This document shows, in pieces, positions 20,796 to 32,328 of a DNA stretch of 64,000 bases (positions are counted from its first letter, which is position 1; each line of letters starts with the position of its first letter). The notes under the pieces are model-generated. The model did not search any database. It was not told the origin of the DNA and saw only the letters and a list, made by a program, of their open reading frames with translations. The translations under genes and the position numbers were made by a program. Where the stretch lies: assembly GCA_965112735.1 (NCBI GenBank), contig OZ218950.1, positions 4,836,001 through 4,900,000 on the forward strand, given 5' to 3'. The stretch comes from Phaeosaccion multiseriatum. Lineage: Eukaryota > Ochrophyta, other classes.

Positions 20796-23700
20796 CAGAC
20801 CATACCTTCTGTGTGTGCCTTTTCAAAGCGGCGCAGACACTGCCCCGTGGATATGTTCCAAACCTTGAGCTTCCCGTCCTTGGAGCCCGTCGCGAGGTGC
20901 TCACCGTCTCGACTGAGTATGACCATCCCGGGCCGGGGGGGAGGGAGGGAGAGAAGGAGGGAGAGAGGGAGGGAGGGAGGGAGGGAGAGAGGGAGGGAGG
21001 GAAGGAGAGGAAAGGGCCCTCAGTCTCTCTCCGTCTGTCTCTGTCTCTGTCCCTCTGTCTCTCCATCTCTTCCCCCCTCCCTCTCTTCCCCTTTCCCCCA
21101 CTCCCCCACTCCCTCCCCCCCTCCGCTCTCACACTCTCCCTCTCCCTCCCTCCCTCCCTCCCTCCCTCCCTCCATCCATCCATCCCCTCTCACCTGAATG
21201 CGCAGGCGAGTACCCCCTCGTCGTGCATCATGTACTCGTCCTTGGCTTGGTACGTAAGGTCCTTACGTAACCGGCACGTGTCATAGTCCCACACCTCCAC
21301 AAAGCCATCTGTGAATGTGAATGGGGGCAGAGGATGGCAGTGGAGGGCAGAGAGCACAGAGCAGAGAGCAGAGAACAAACCAGGCTAAGCAGATGCGCGG
21401 CACAACAGCCCAAGAGGGCGCTCGCTTACTCACGCCCTCTTGTGTCTCAAGTCTCTCTCTGTCGCTCTGCCACTGCTCTACCCCAAGTTTGAGTGCCAGT
21501 GAGGGGCATGAGGAGGACAGCCTTACTCTCCATCTCTATCTCTGCTGCTTCATCGCCTTGTGCCTTCCTCCGCTTCGATTGATGTGTTTTGGTGTGATGC
21601 TTTCCTTTCGGTTTCGTCAGCCTGCTTGTGCGTTTGGTTTCTTTACCTGCGCTGCCTGACACCAGGTGCTGACCATCAGGGGAGAACACTGCCACTTCGG
21701 CGTGCGTCTTACTGCCGAACTTGATCTGGCCCGCCAACTGTGAGTAAGGCGGGTGGGGTGGTTAGGTGGATGGGAATGCATGGGTGGCAGTGGGTGGATG
21801 GCAGTGGATGGGGAGGGGCGGAAGAGCGAGTGAGAATAAAAAGGGAAAGATGAGCACTATCGACAGATCGGAGCAAAAGAGACAGACACACACGCACAGA
21901 GAGAGAGACACAGAGAGAGAGACAGAGAGAGACAGACAGAGAGAGAGAAACAGAGAGGGAGACAGGGAGGGAGAGAGACAGAGAGACACACACACAGAGA
22001 GAGAGACAGAGAGAGAGACAGAGAGAGAGAGAGACAGAGAGAGACAGAGACAGAGAGACAGAGACAGAGAGACACGGAGAGAGACAGAGAGAGAGACAGA
22101 CAGAGACAGACAGAGACAGAGAGAGAGACAGAGAGAGAGACAGAGAGAGAGACAGAGGGAGAGAGAGACAGAGAGTTACAGAGAGAGACAGAGAGTGACA
22201 GACAGAAAGAGAGACCAAAGCTTGGAAGTACCACACACACACACACACGCACACCTTCCGTGGAACTTTCTCCTGCAAGTCTTTCTCTGAGCGCACCGCC
22301 CCCTTGAATAAGTCGTACTTCTCTCCCTTCGGTAGCACGCCTGGGGGCACACGCACGCACACACACACAGAGACAGAGAGGGGGGGGGGGATAGAGAGAG
22401 AGCGAGATAGAGAGAGAAAGAGAGGGAGAGGGAGAGAGAAGGAAGGGAGGGAGAAGAGGGGGGCGTTTCCCAGCGACAAGGCAACAGGGAAAGGAAAGCA
22501 AGCGTCAAAGCTCAGCGCACAATCCCGAAGCCGTAGACCAACGGGAGAGAGAGAGGGGCACGCCAAGCCCCCCTGGATGGATATATAAGAGTACGTAAGA
22601 GTAGGATCCTCCCCTCCGACAGACATGCGACAGCAGAGCAAGCAGGCGTTCTTGCTCTTGTAACTGTAGCAGTAACGGCAGTGGGCGGGCGCATCACCAG
22701 GTCCTAGGTGTCCGGTTCACTCATCCTTGGCGGCTGAGCGGCCGACGCTGTTCTTGGCGGTCGTTGAAACGCCCTCCCTCCCTCCTCTTCCACCAGCCCC
22801 CCACCCCCTCGCTCCTTCATTCCTTCCCCTCACCATTCATCTGTTGCCATCTTAGGGCCTGCCCTACAATGGCCAGTAGTCTGCTCGGCGGCACCACGCT
22901 AACGTCCGCCGCTACCGCCTCTGCGATCTCCGCCCGCCTCTTCTCCTTGCCGCTGCCCGGCGCGTAGAAGCTCCTTGGGTCCACAGTCTCCCCCTTGGCT
23001 ACCCAGTGCTCTAAGCGCAGGTACTTTTCCGGGTCCTCTGTGCGTAGCTTGGTGAAAGGATCTGCAGTCCTCAAAATCTCGCGTGCGAGCTCGACCTCCC
23101 CCGCTTCCAGCAACTCCAGCACAATCTGATGAAAGGGGGGCAGGGTGGTGATCGAAATGAATTCGAATTGAATACGTTGCATGTGGGTGAGGGGAGGAGG
23201 GGGGGTAGGCGACCGCAAACAGACCGTCTGCGCTGCAGGAAGGCAGGGGCTGTCTGTGCATGCTGGGCTGAGTAGCAGAGCCAGGTTAGGTCACGTACAG
23301 AGGGGCATCAGGCTGATTCCCCCTCTTGTTCACGAACACACTCTAGTATCTTACCTGCTCGTAGAGGTCCACCAGCTTGGCGAAGGGCAGCGACAGCGTG
23401 GACACCTGGGGGATGACGGACTCCCACTGGCCGTGGTTGATATCGGCCATGAGGCTCTCGATGTTGTCCACGGTGTTCAGCGCCACCTTCGATTCGTCCT
23501 GCAGCGCCTGCATGGAGGTGGTGAGGTTGTTCTCCTTTAAGAACTGAGGAGGGAGAGGGGGAGAAGGAGGAGGAGGGGTGGGCATCAAAGATGGACAGCT
23601 GGGATATCTTGAGCAGCAAGCAGCAGGAGGGAGTCGGAGGGAGGTTGGATGGATAGAACATCGAAGGAAAGGCTATGCACGCCACCATCTTGTCGCGACA

Positions 23701-23806
23701 CGCGTTCACGCGGCCCTACGGGCACGGGACAAGTCTCTCGCCCTATCTCCCTCACCTGGAGTACGAGCCTCACCACATCCTCGCTCTCCACCTGGAAGGT
23801 GTTCAT
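19066..23806 (-). CDS. SMU1: Splicing factor SMU1 (LisH-CTLH-WD40)
   Basis: Ten exons in phase: 23806-23756, 23543-23355, 23125-22834, 22340-22255, 21737-21647, 21308-21194, 20912-20806, 20347-20184, 19861-19757, 19521-19066; 551 residues (human SMU1 is 513). SMU1 is a spliceosome (B complex) component that works with RED/IK. The N-terminus ([18 protein letters not shown]) is the LisH helix pair; [19 protein letters not shown] is the CTLH region; [10 protein letters not shown] and [20 protein letters not shown] are hallmark SMU1 blocks. WD40 repeats start near residue 206 ([20 protein letters not shown]) and end with DGTLRLWKA. Extra length is a Ser/Gly/Lys-rich loop (~residues 445-475). The exon 9 donor is non-consensus (GAG|gtccga). 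Introns carry GT-rich and GA-rich repeats that start at the donor in exons 4 and 8. Confidence 0.96.
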
Positions 23807-24188
23807 GGTTAGCTCACTCGAGCGGATCCAGATCGACCAATGCCTCCCAACTTACTCCTCAAAAAGGATCCTTGTCGACCTGGTTGACCTCTTTGCGTTT
23901 TGGGACAAGTTCCTTCTTCTCTTCCTCTTCTTCCCTCTCCTCTTCCTGACTCCTTCAACACTGGTGCACTTCCACGCCCTTTGAACAGTTCCTGAGAGAG
24001 AGTGGGGGGGTGAAGGAGAGGGAGGAAGAGGATCCGACTGATCAGAGAGATCGAAGCCTGGGCCTAAGCAAGGCTTCGGCTGCCATCCAAATCTCCCTCC
24101 CCACATCGTTCATCTTTCGCTCTCGTACAAAGAAGGAGAGCAAGAGCCGAGAAGACGCCCTAAAGGTTTAGGGTGGTCTGAGGTTACT
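23807..24188. promoter_or_regulatory. Divergent promoter region, SMU1 and BFR2
   Basis: 382 bp separate the two start codons. No clear TATA box or open frame of interest; 23905-23960 is CT-rich. Confidence 0.5.
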
Positions 24189-26348
24189 ATGGCAGCACCC
24201 GGAGTAGCGAAAGGGACCAAGAAGAAGGCCAAGACGCCCAAGAAAAGCTCCACCCTTACCGCCACTGCACCACCAGCAGCCACAACCTCATTCTCAGGAG
24301 CAAAGCGAAAGAGGAAGCAGAGTCTGGCAGAGAAGCTGCAGGCTTTCACCAACACGGCGCCGACTGACTTCGACCCGGAGACTCCCCAATACGGCGATGG
24401 CACCTGGGCTTCTATTGGTGGTGCAGGTGAGTGGGTGCGAGGGAGGGGGGAGGGAAAAGGAGCGAGGAGAGACCACATTTTTTTTTTTTTTTGAGGAGGA
24501 GAGGAGAGACCACTCTAATTCCTCTTGTATTTTCGCTCTGTCTCTCCCACGGACGTTGTTTCTGTCGATGGTGGTTCAGGGTCGTATCCCCATGAAGATC
24601 CAGACGGGTTTGGCGATGAAGCAGGGGAGATGGGGTTGGCTTCTACTGCTATGCGAGTCGACGCCGATATGGAAGATATCGCCAAGGAGTATCGAGGCAA
24701 GAGGGTGAGCCGAAAGGCCTTGGGACGGCAGCGAGACGCGGACGATGAGGAGGTCGAGGAGGGGGCGGAACGGGAGAGTGAAGCGGAAGAGGAGGAGGAG
24801 CAGGAGGAGGAGGAGGATAGCGTAGAGGGAAGATCAACGAAAGGAAGACGGCGGAAGCTACAGAGCTCTTCCAAGACCAAAGATGCAAACATCTGGAGCC
24901 GTGAGGAGGACGAGGATGGACACGAAGCAGAGGCTTCGAGTGAATCTGGCGCAGAAGAGGACGGTGACGATGGAGAAGAAGAAGAAGAAGAAGAAGAAGA
25001 AGAAGAGGAGGAGGACGAGGAGGACGAGGAGGAGGAGGAGGAGGAGAAAGGGATAGACAACGTTTTCGCAGGAGCGACAGGAGCACACGGTGATACAAAG
25101 GATGTGGACCGCTTCGTGGAAGCCACCCTTAGCAAACTGGAGGATGAAGAGGCCAATGGGAAGGAGCGAAGAGCGGAGGCTGGTCAGCGGGAGAAGAAGA
25201 GGGCGCTGGAGGTGGCACGGCAGAAGCAGTGGTACAAGAGCTTCCTGGAGGTGCGCGTGCTGCTGCAGAGGGTCATAAAGCTCGCCAACGTGCTGCCCCC
25301 GCCTTCCGAGCTTCCTGTGTTTGCAGAGGAGAGCGAGGAGCTGGGGGCTGAGCTTGAGGGGGCAGCCAAGGATGCTCGAGGGATGGCCGAGGCTCTCACG
25401 AGCATACGGCGATGCCACATGGCTGAGGTGATGGACGAGAGCAGCGCGGGGGTACGAGGAGGAGGAGGGGGGCGGAAGAGAGGAAGGGGCGGGGGTAGAA
25501 GAGGGGAAGAGGAGGACGAGGAGGAGGAGGACGAGGAGGAGGAGGAGGAGGAGGAGGACGACGAGGAGGAGGAGGAGGAAGAGTACTACGCCTGTCGGGA
25601 GTACTGGCTGGAGACTGTTGATGAGTGGGGTGCCAAGACCCAACTGGCGTCGGCAGCGCTGCAGAAGCAAAAGTTCCGGGCAGTGAACCAGGGCATTGGT
25701 GCGCAAGTGTCGGCCAGTCTGTCGGACAAGCAGAGATGCACACGCAAGACGTACATGCGAGCGGCGGAGGTGGAAGGATTCGGGAGGATCCATGCTGGTG
25801 GTGGAGGAGAAGGGGGAGGGGGAGGGGGAGGGGGAGGAGAAGCAAGTCGAAGCAGCAACGGGGGGAGTCTCGATGATGAGGAGGAGGAGGAGGGGGAAGA
25901 CGAGGACGAAGAGGGTGGGGATTGGAGAAGCGGCATGACGAAGCGCGAGCAAAGGTGGGCGGACGACCCGCTGGACCTGCAAGTATTTGATGATCAGGAC
26001 TTTTACCAGAACGTTCTCAAGGAGTTCATCAGCACGGGGAAGGGCGGTGAGGACGGCGTGGAGGGCGCGGCAGCAGGCGCTGTGGATCAAATCGGGGCCA
26101 TTCTGCGCAGTCGGAGGAAGAGCAGCAAGAAGAGAAAGGTGGACACTCGCGCCTCCAAGGGGAGGAAGGTGAAGTACACGGTGGTACCCAAGCTGGAGAA
26201 CTTCACGTACCCCAATCAGGGGCTGCTCTACGGTGGCAGGGTCAGGGGCGGTATCGAGAAAGGCGGCGGGGGGGGCGGGGCGAGAGGCAACAACATGGAT
26301 GCGTCGGAGCTGTTTCGGGGCCTGTTTGGGACCAGCCGAACGAACTAA
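24189..26348 (+). CDS. BFR2: AATF/BFR2-family ribosome biogenesis protein
   Basis: Two exons in phase: 24189-24426 and 24580-26348; 668 residues. The family acts in the nucleolus in early 40S subunit maturation (yeast Bfr2, human AATF/Che-1). A basic N-terminus precedes LAEKLQAFTNTAPTDFDPE, the typical KL...DFDPE motif. Long acidic Glu/Asp tracts lie at ~residues 130-190 and ~405-430. The conserved middle block contains ARQKQWYKSFLEVRVLLQRV. The C-terminal TRAUB region has WADDPLDLQVFDDQDFYQNV, RASKGRKVKYTVVPKLENF and a final ELFRGLFG, as in other members. Glu/Gly runs make it longer than most homologues. Confidence 0.9.
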
Positions 26349-27282
26349 TAATAGCAGGGGGTACCAGGAGCTTAGCTCACGGCCGTTTGGCACGGGCAGG
26401 AGTAAGCTCCACCGCTGATGGCTGACTTGACCACCTCTACAAGCCACACTAGAGCTGATGGCTGACCTGACCACCACTACAAGCCACAGCAGAGCAGCAG
26501 AGCAGCAGAGCTGGTTTTGTGGCCAATAGGAGAAGACAAGCCTTGGCCAAAGGCTGCCTGCCCTCTAAGGCTTTCATTTCATCACCCCTCGCAGGCGTTC
26601 TTTCTTTGGCCAAGATAAGATGGACGTGCCATGCGATACAGGTACAACACAGTAAGGAGGGGAACGACACAGTAGGCACGCGGGCACCCTTCACCCCTCA
26701 GTCCTGTCACGTTTTTCGATACTATTACGAGTATTCTTGCACACAAAATAAACAAGTGTACTGTAAGTGAGATTTAAAGGGAGGGAATCTACGGTGCCTT
26801 GCGTAAGGCACCGTGGGTATATATATATACATACCCTTCCTTCCCAGCGCCTCCTCCCAAAGCTTCACATCCATCCATCACACACATGACAGGGCAGTAG
26901 GCCCTGCCCCTGTTCAGTTTCGCCTGCTGCGATGACGCAGAAGCCTTCTCGTTTGCCGCCGCTTCTGCCGCCGCTTCTGCGTTTTCGTTCCGGACGGGGG
27001 CGCCCCTTTGTCTTCACTCAATAAAATTGCAAAACCTCTCTGTACAACGCTATGTAGTTTTAGTTTCCGCTCGTCCGTCCCCATCCCCTCCCCTCCGTGT
27101 CTTGCCTCAGTCTCCCCCTCCCTCTCCCCCTCTCCCCCCGCCCCGACACCCCCTTGCGGTGTGCAAGCCTACCTGTCCTGCTTGCCTGCTTTTGCCTTTC
27201 CCCCCTCTCCTTCTCTCCCCACCCACCCTCGGGTCAAAATGAACAAGCGCAGCTCACTAAGCGATACTCACTCAGTCAACGC

Positions 27283-27316
<34 letters not shown>

Positions 27317-27378
27317 CTCTATGTCTGTTTGTCTGTCTGTCTGTCTATCTCTCTCTCTCTCTCTCTCGGGTCTATGAA
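26349..27378. other. Convergent intergenic region, BFR2 and UBE2W
   Basis: No exon seen. It holds a tandem of GCTGATGGCTGACTTGACCA-type units (26415-26480), AAAATAAACAAGTGTACTGTAAG near 26747-26769, a perfect hairpin at 26791-26814 and pyrimidine-rich sequence with a CT microsatellite (27285-27370). Confidence 0.65.
26791..26814. other. Perfect 10-bp-stem inverted repeat
   Basis: ACGGTGCCTT, loop GCGT, AAGGCACCGT. It sits ~25 bp past the likely 3'-processing signal of the BFR2 gene and is followed by a TATATATATA run. It could form an RNA hairpin in either transcript. Confidence 0.7.
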
Positions 27379-27738
27379 CTATACGGTGTCGTCATGGAAG
27401 GCCCACTGCGTCTCCTTCGGTGACTTATGCTGAATCCTGGCGACGTACGTAGCATTGTCCTCGGGCAGCTCCTTCTTCTCGCAGGAGGACATCATCGACA
27501 AGATGCTCAGGCATACCGACTGTACCGTCAGCGCAGGAGACCTGCGTGGGACCGGATGGTGTGTTCGCGTCGGATACGAATGTCAGGAGGGGTTGGTGAT
27601 ACACCGAGAGAGTCAGACGGTGAGTGGGTGAGTGAGTGAGTGAGTCATCCAGCCTGCCAGCCAGCGAGCCAGCCCCTCAACACACCTCGGAAAAGTAAAG
27701 AAGCCCATCCCTCTCTCTCCCTCCCTCTCCCTCCCGCC

Positions 27739-27769
<31 letters not shown>

Positions 27770-28221
27770 TCCCATTCTTTCTCTCTATCTCTCTCCGTGC
27801 GTGCACTCGACTCACCACTCATCGTACAGAATGGACAGGCAGATATGCCCATTTGAGTAGATGTGAGGGTGCATCGGGACGAAGCCGGGCATGAAGACGA
27901 CCTCAGGTGCCTCGATGGGATACCGGTTGCTGAACCTTACTCTGTTCAGTTGCACACGGAGAGGACAGGGGCACACGGAGAGGACAGAGGAGGGAGGATA
28001 CGGCAGAGATGTTGAGGCAACAGGAGCTGCTGGATAATAAGCTTTGCGGTCCCTTACCTTAATTTATACGATTCCCCTGCATAGATTGTGTTTTCCGCTC
28101 CACTCAGCTTCACGATCCACTGGTTCGGATCATCTGTCTCAGGCTCCACCTCTACCCCTTCCACTTGCTCGCGTCGGAGTTTCTGCAGCTCCTTCTGGAC
28201 TCTCCGAGTGCTGGTCGCCAT
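27379..28221 (-). CDS. UBE2W: Ubiquitin-conjugating enzyme E2 W
   Basis: Three exons in phase: 28221-28058, 27941-27816, 27541-27379; 150 residues, close to human UBE2W (151). UBE2W is the E2 that attaches ubiquitin to protein N-termini. The catalytic region reads HPHIYSNGHICLSILYDEWS, with the active cysteine in HICLS. The C-terminus (SSCEKKELPEDNATYVARI then SPKETQWAFHDDTV) matches the UBE2W-specific flexible tail of the form W.(Y/F)HDDT. The N-terminal helix reads RRVQKELQKLRREQ. Confidence 0.96.
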
Positions 28222-28805
28222 CCAGCTCGCGCCCAGCTTGCGCTAAATCCCGCCGCGTGAAGCTCCGCTTATACGGAGACTACTCCCTGTTTGCGTGTGC
28301 AGATGCGTGGCTGCTTCCCGGGGAGAGGACTCAAGAGATGACTCGCCGAAGAGGGTGGTAAAGGAAGAGAAGGAAGGGAAAGATGCTACACGGCAGAGCG
28401 GGGGGGGGGACGAGGGATCCAAGAGGATGGAAGAGGGGGGAAAGGGAAAGCAGTGGCGGATATGACCAGCGATTGGCGCCACACCAAAGCAAAACACAGC
28501 AGCAGCGCACACCAGGATGCTTATGAGTCAAGCACCACCGAGAAAGAGCGCAGCAAAGGCTCAAAGATGGCCCAAAGAGTTTTTTTTAAAATATTGCATG
28601 TGACTGGGCCTGGCTCACCCGGCAGACAAACATTGTATAGATATACACACAGGAAGGAAGGTTAGCTGTTCTATCTTCACTGCATCCTTCCCTCGCTCAC
28701 CCACAGAAAGTCGCGCACGCAGCAGCAAGCGAGAGAGGCGCTGACCCGCCGGACGGGCAGAGCTGGGGGGGGGGGGAGATCTGGGTTGGTGGGGACGGAA
28801 GCTTT
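28222..28805. promoter_or_regulatory. Divergent promoter region, UBE2W and AVL9-MORN
   Basis: 584 bp between start codons. No exon or clear TATA box. A 9-G run lies near 28400. Confidence 0.5.
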
Positions 28806-29642
28806 ATGGCAAAGAAGGGGGGGAGGGCAGCAGGGCGTGGTTCCAGCCCCTCTCGCGCCCATGACTCAGTCACTATGAATATGGGCTTCGGGCAGGAGGC
28901 CTACGCTCAGGCTGTAGCGGACGACGATGGCGACGACGAGCAGCAGCGGGAAATTAAGCGATGGCTGGAGACCGAAGGGGCCCACGCCAATGGAGTCATT
29001 GACAGTGAAGCGAACGGGTCGGGAGAGTCAGGGGACTCCATTGCCCTCTCCGATGCGAGCATTGCTGCCGCCGATGCTCTCCTACAGCAGCACTCGCAGT
29101 TCGCAGCTAAGCGAAAGGAGGCTACCGCCTCGAGCCCTCCCACCAGCAATAATGGGCATAACAGCAGTGGACGGCACCTCCTCTCTCCCATTCGATCGAG
29201 GGGAGGCACCAAGAACCAGGGCGCGGAGGTCCAGGTCGACAACAAGGCCATTGCCTTTGTGGGCATCGCTCAGTTCGACCTGCGCGAGGGCCCATGCTTG
29301 CTCTGTTCGCTCCCCGATCTTAACGACATCGACCACCAGCTCAGCAACGCGGACAAGGATCAGCTGAGCTTCCTCCTCCCCTTCAAGGTCCTGCCGGAGA
29401 ACGGCAGGCCTCTGCCCGAGGTCGTGACTCGGAAGAGCGAAGATGTAAGGGAAGGCTCTTGGAGATGGGGGGGGGGGGAGGCCTCGACTTGTGGAGAAGG
29501 GTCTGTCTACCCTGTCTGTCTTTCCGTCTGTCTGCCTCTCTGTCTGCCTCTCTGTCTGCCTGTCTGCCTGTCTGTCTGTCTGTCTGTCTGTCTGCCTGTC
29601 TGTCTGCCTGTCTGTCTGCCTGTCTGTCTGTCTGTCTGTCTT

Positions 29643-29673
<31 letters not shown>

Positions 29674-29690
29674 GCCTGTCTGTCTGTCTT

Positions 29691-29721
<31 letters not shown>

Positions 29722-30984
29722 TTCTCGGTACTGTTCGGAGAGCTCTCTCGCGGCCCGAGGGGCATCTTACTCCTGTCCTGCTGGGTCCTTATCTCCTCCC
29801 TCACTCCCTCCCTCCCTCCCTCCCTATCTCCCTCCCCCTCTCTCTCCCTCCCTCTATCTCCCTCCCCCCCTCCCCTCCCTCTCTTCCTCCCTCCCTCCCT
29901 CCCTCCCTATCTCCCTCCCCCTCTCACCCTCTCCCCCTACTTTCTCCCTCCCTCCCTCTCTCCCTCCCCCCCTCCCCCCCCTCCCTCCCTCCCTCCCTCT
30001 TTATCTCCCTCCCTCCCTCTCTCCCTCTCCCCCTCTCTCTCCCTCCCTCCCTTCCTCCCTCTCGACGGTACACGATGTCCACAAGGCGGAGGTTATCACG
30101 GGAGGGTGGCGCTTCTGGTCCCGGAAATCGCAAGGAATGGAGGCAGGACAGGAACACAAGGAAGAGAGCGCAGCAGGGGACTACGAAGGAGGAGGAGGAG
30201 GAGGAGGAGGAGGAGGAGGAGGAGGAGGAGGAGGAGGAGAAGAAGGAGGCACGGGGAGGACAGAGGGGGGGGGTGTTGTCGAAGAGAAGGCGGGGGAGGC
30301 AGACGGCAAGGAGGAGGAGGAGGAGGTCGAGTTGGGGGAAGAGGCGACCGAGAAGGTGAGGAAGGGAGCGGCGGCGGCCAAGGTGCGGCGAGTCAGTCAA
30401 CTGCAGTACGGCAATCAGCACTGCTACTTCATTCTGGAACTCTCCTCAGAGACGCTTTATGGGGCTGGGCATTTCGTGCTTCTCGAGGATGATAAGAGCG
30501 AGAGAGGCTACTCGCAAGCAGCAGTGGTGGTGCTGGCTCGCCTGCCCTTCTTTGACATGCTGCATCAGAGACTGCATGCCTTCTCGGTGGATGTTCTACA
30601 CAGGTGGGAGAGAGGAGGAGGAGGGAGGAGGGAGGAGGAGGAGGAGGAGGAGGAGGAGGAGGAGCTGCCTTCTTCGTTTGTTTTGAAGCAGACGGCCCCT
30701 CGCTCGCAATCAATCCTTTCCATTCAATCGCAACTTAACGCCTTCATCGCTCTTGTGGACGCATCTGCCCTGCCTTGCGCTCGTGCGTGCGCTCGTGCGT
30801 GCGTTCGTGCGTGCGTGCGTGCCTCTGCCTTCCCCTGTCACCCTCTCCCCTACGGCCTCCCTCCACCCTCCCATCTTGACAGAGACGTGGCCGCGGGGCA
30901 ATTAGAAAAGTTAGAGGTGAGCACTTGAGGGAGGAAGAGAGAGAGAGTGAGAGAGAGAGAGTCGGAGCGGGCGAGGGAGGGAGG

Positions 30985-31016
<32 letters not shown>

Positions 31017-32297
31017 GAGAGAGAGGCATATCATCTCCACCGCCCCATTATCTCATCTCTCATATCTTCGTCTCCTCCTGTCTCTCTCTCTGTCTACGTG
31101 TGTGTGTCCCTCTGTCTATCAATATGTGTTTCTCTCTCTTGTCTCCATGTCTCTATAATCTCTTGTCTTCATGTCTCTCTCTCTGCCTATCTCCCATCTC
31201 TCTCCCCCCCCCCCTCCCCTCCCTAACACCCCCCTCCCCCCTCCTATCTCCCTCTGCAGACATCCCTTCGAGGCGTGAACTTCGACGGTCTAGGCTACTC
31301 CTCCATCTTCGAAGGCCTCCCCATCCCCCACCTACTGTCCACCCTCGGCTTACCCCTCATGGGCCTGCTCAAGCTCATCCTCCTGGAGGGGCGGGTGTTG
31401 CTCTACAGTGGCACCACCTCCATCGCCTCAGGAGCCGTTCTTGCTCTTGCTGCCTTGCTCCCAGGTGCGTGGGCCACTCACTCACTCACTCACTCACTCA
31501 CTCACTCACACACTCATTCATTCACTCATCCACTGCCCCACTCCACTCACTCACTCACTGCCTCACCCACTTACCTCACTCACTCACTCACTCACTCACG
31601 CACCCCCGCCACTCACCCACTCACTCACTCACTCACTCACTCACTCACTCACTCACTCACTCACTCACTCATTCACGCACCCCCGCCACTCACCCTCCCA
31701 CTCTTGTGCTCTCCTCTCACAGGTGCCCTGGCCGTCGGCTTTGGTCACGACAGCCCCTCTTTTGGCGCCAAGTCGTACCGCTGGAAGAAGTACGGCTTCC
31801 CCTTGAAGGTGTTTGGTAACTTCAAGGCACGCCAACGCAAAAAGGGGAAGGGCCCACAGGTAAGGATGCGTAAGGATGCGTCAGGAAGCGCCTACCTGCC
31901 CACCTACCTACGTACCTACCCAGCTACCTGCCCACCTACCTACCTACCTACCCAGCTACCTGCCCACCTACCTACCTACCTACCCCCCTCCCCCCTCCCC
32001 CCCTTCCTACCTACTTACGTACCCACCTTCCTTCTTTCTTCGTCCCTATTATCTACTTACCTACCTACGTGCCTTTTCCCCCGTCCGTGTGCAAAGAGCT
32101 ACTGTACAGCTACTGATCCCCCTCATCGCTGCTTGCTTCTCTCTCTCTGTGTGTGTCCCTCCCCTCCCCCCTGCGTGCATGTGTGCGTATCTCACTCCCT
32201 CTCTCTCTCTCTTTCTCTCTCCCTCTCTCTCTCTTTCTCCCTCTCTTCTCTTTCTCTCTCTCTCCCTCTCTCCCTCTCTCTCTTTCTCTCGGTCTCT

Positions 32298-32328
<31 letters not shown>

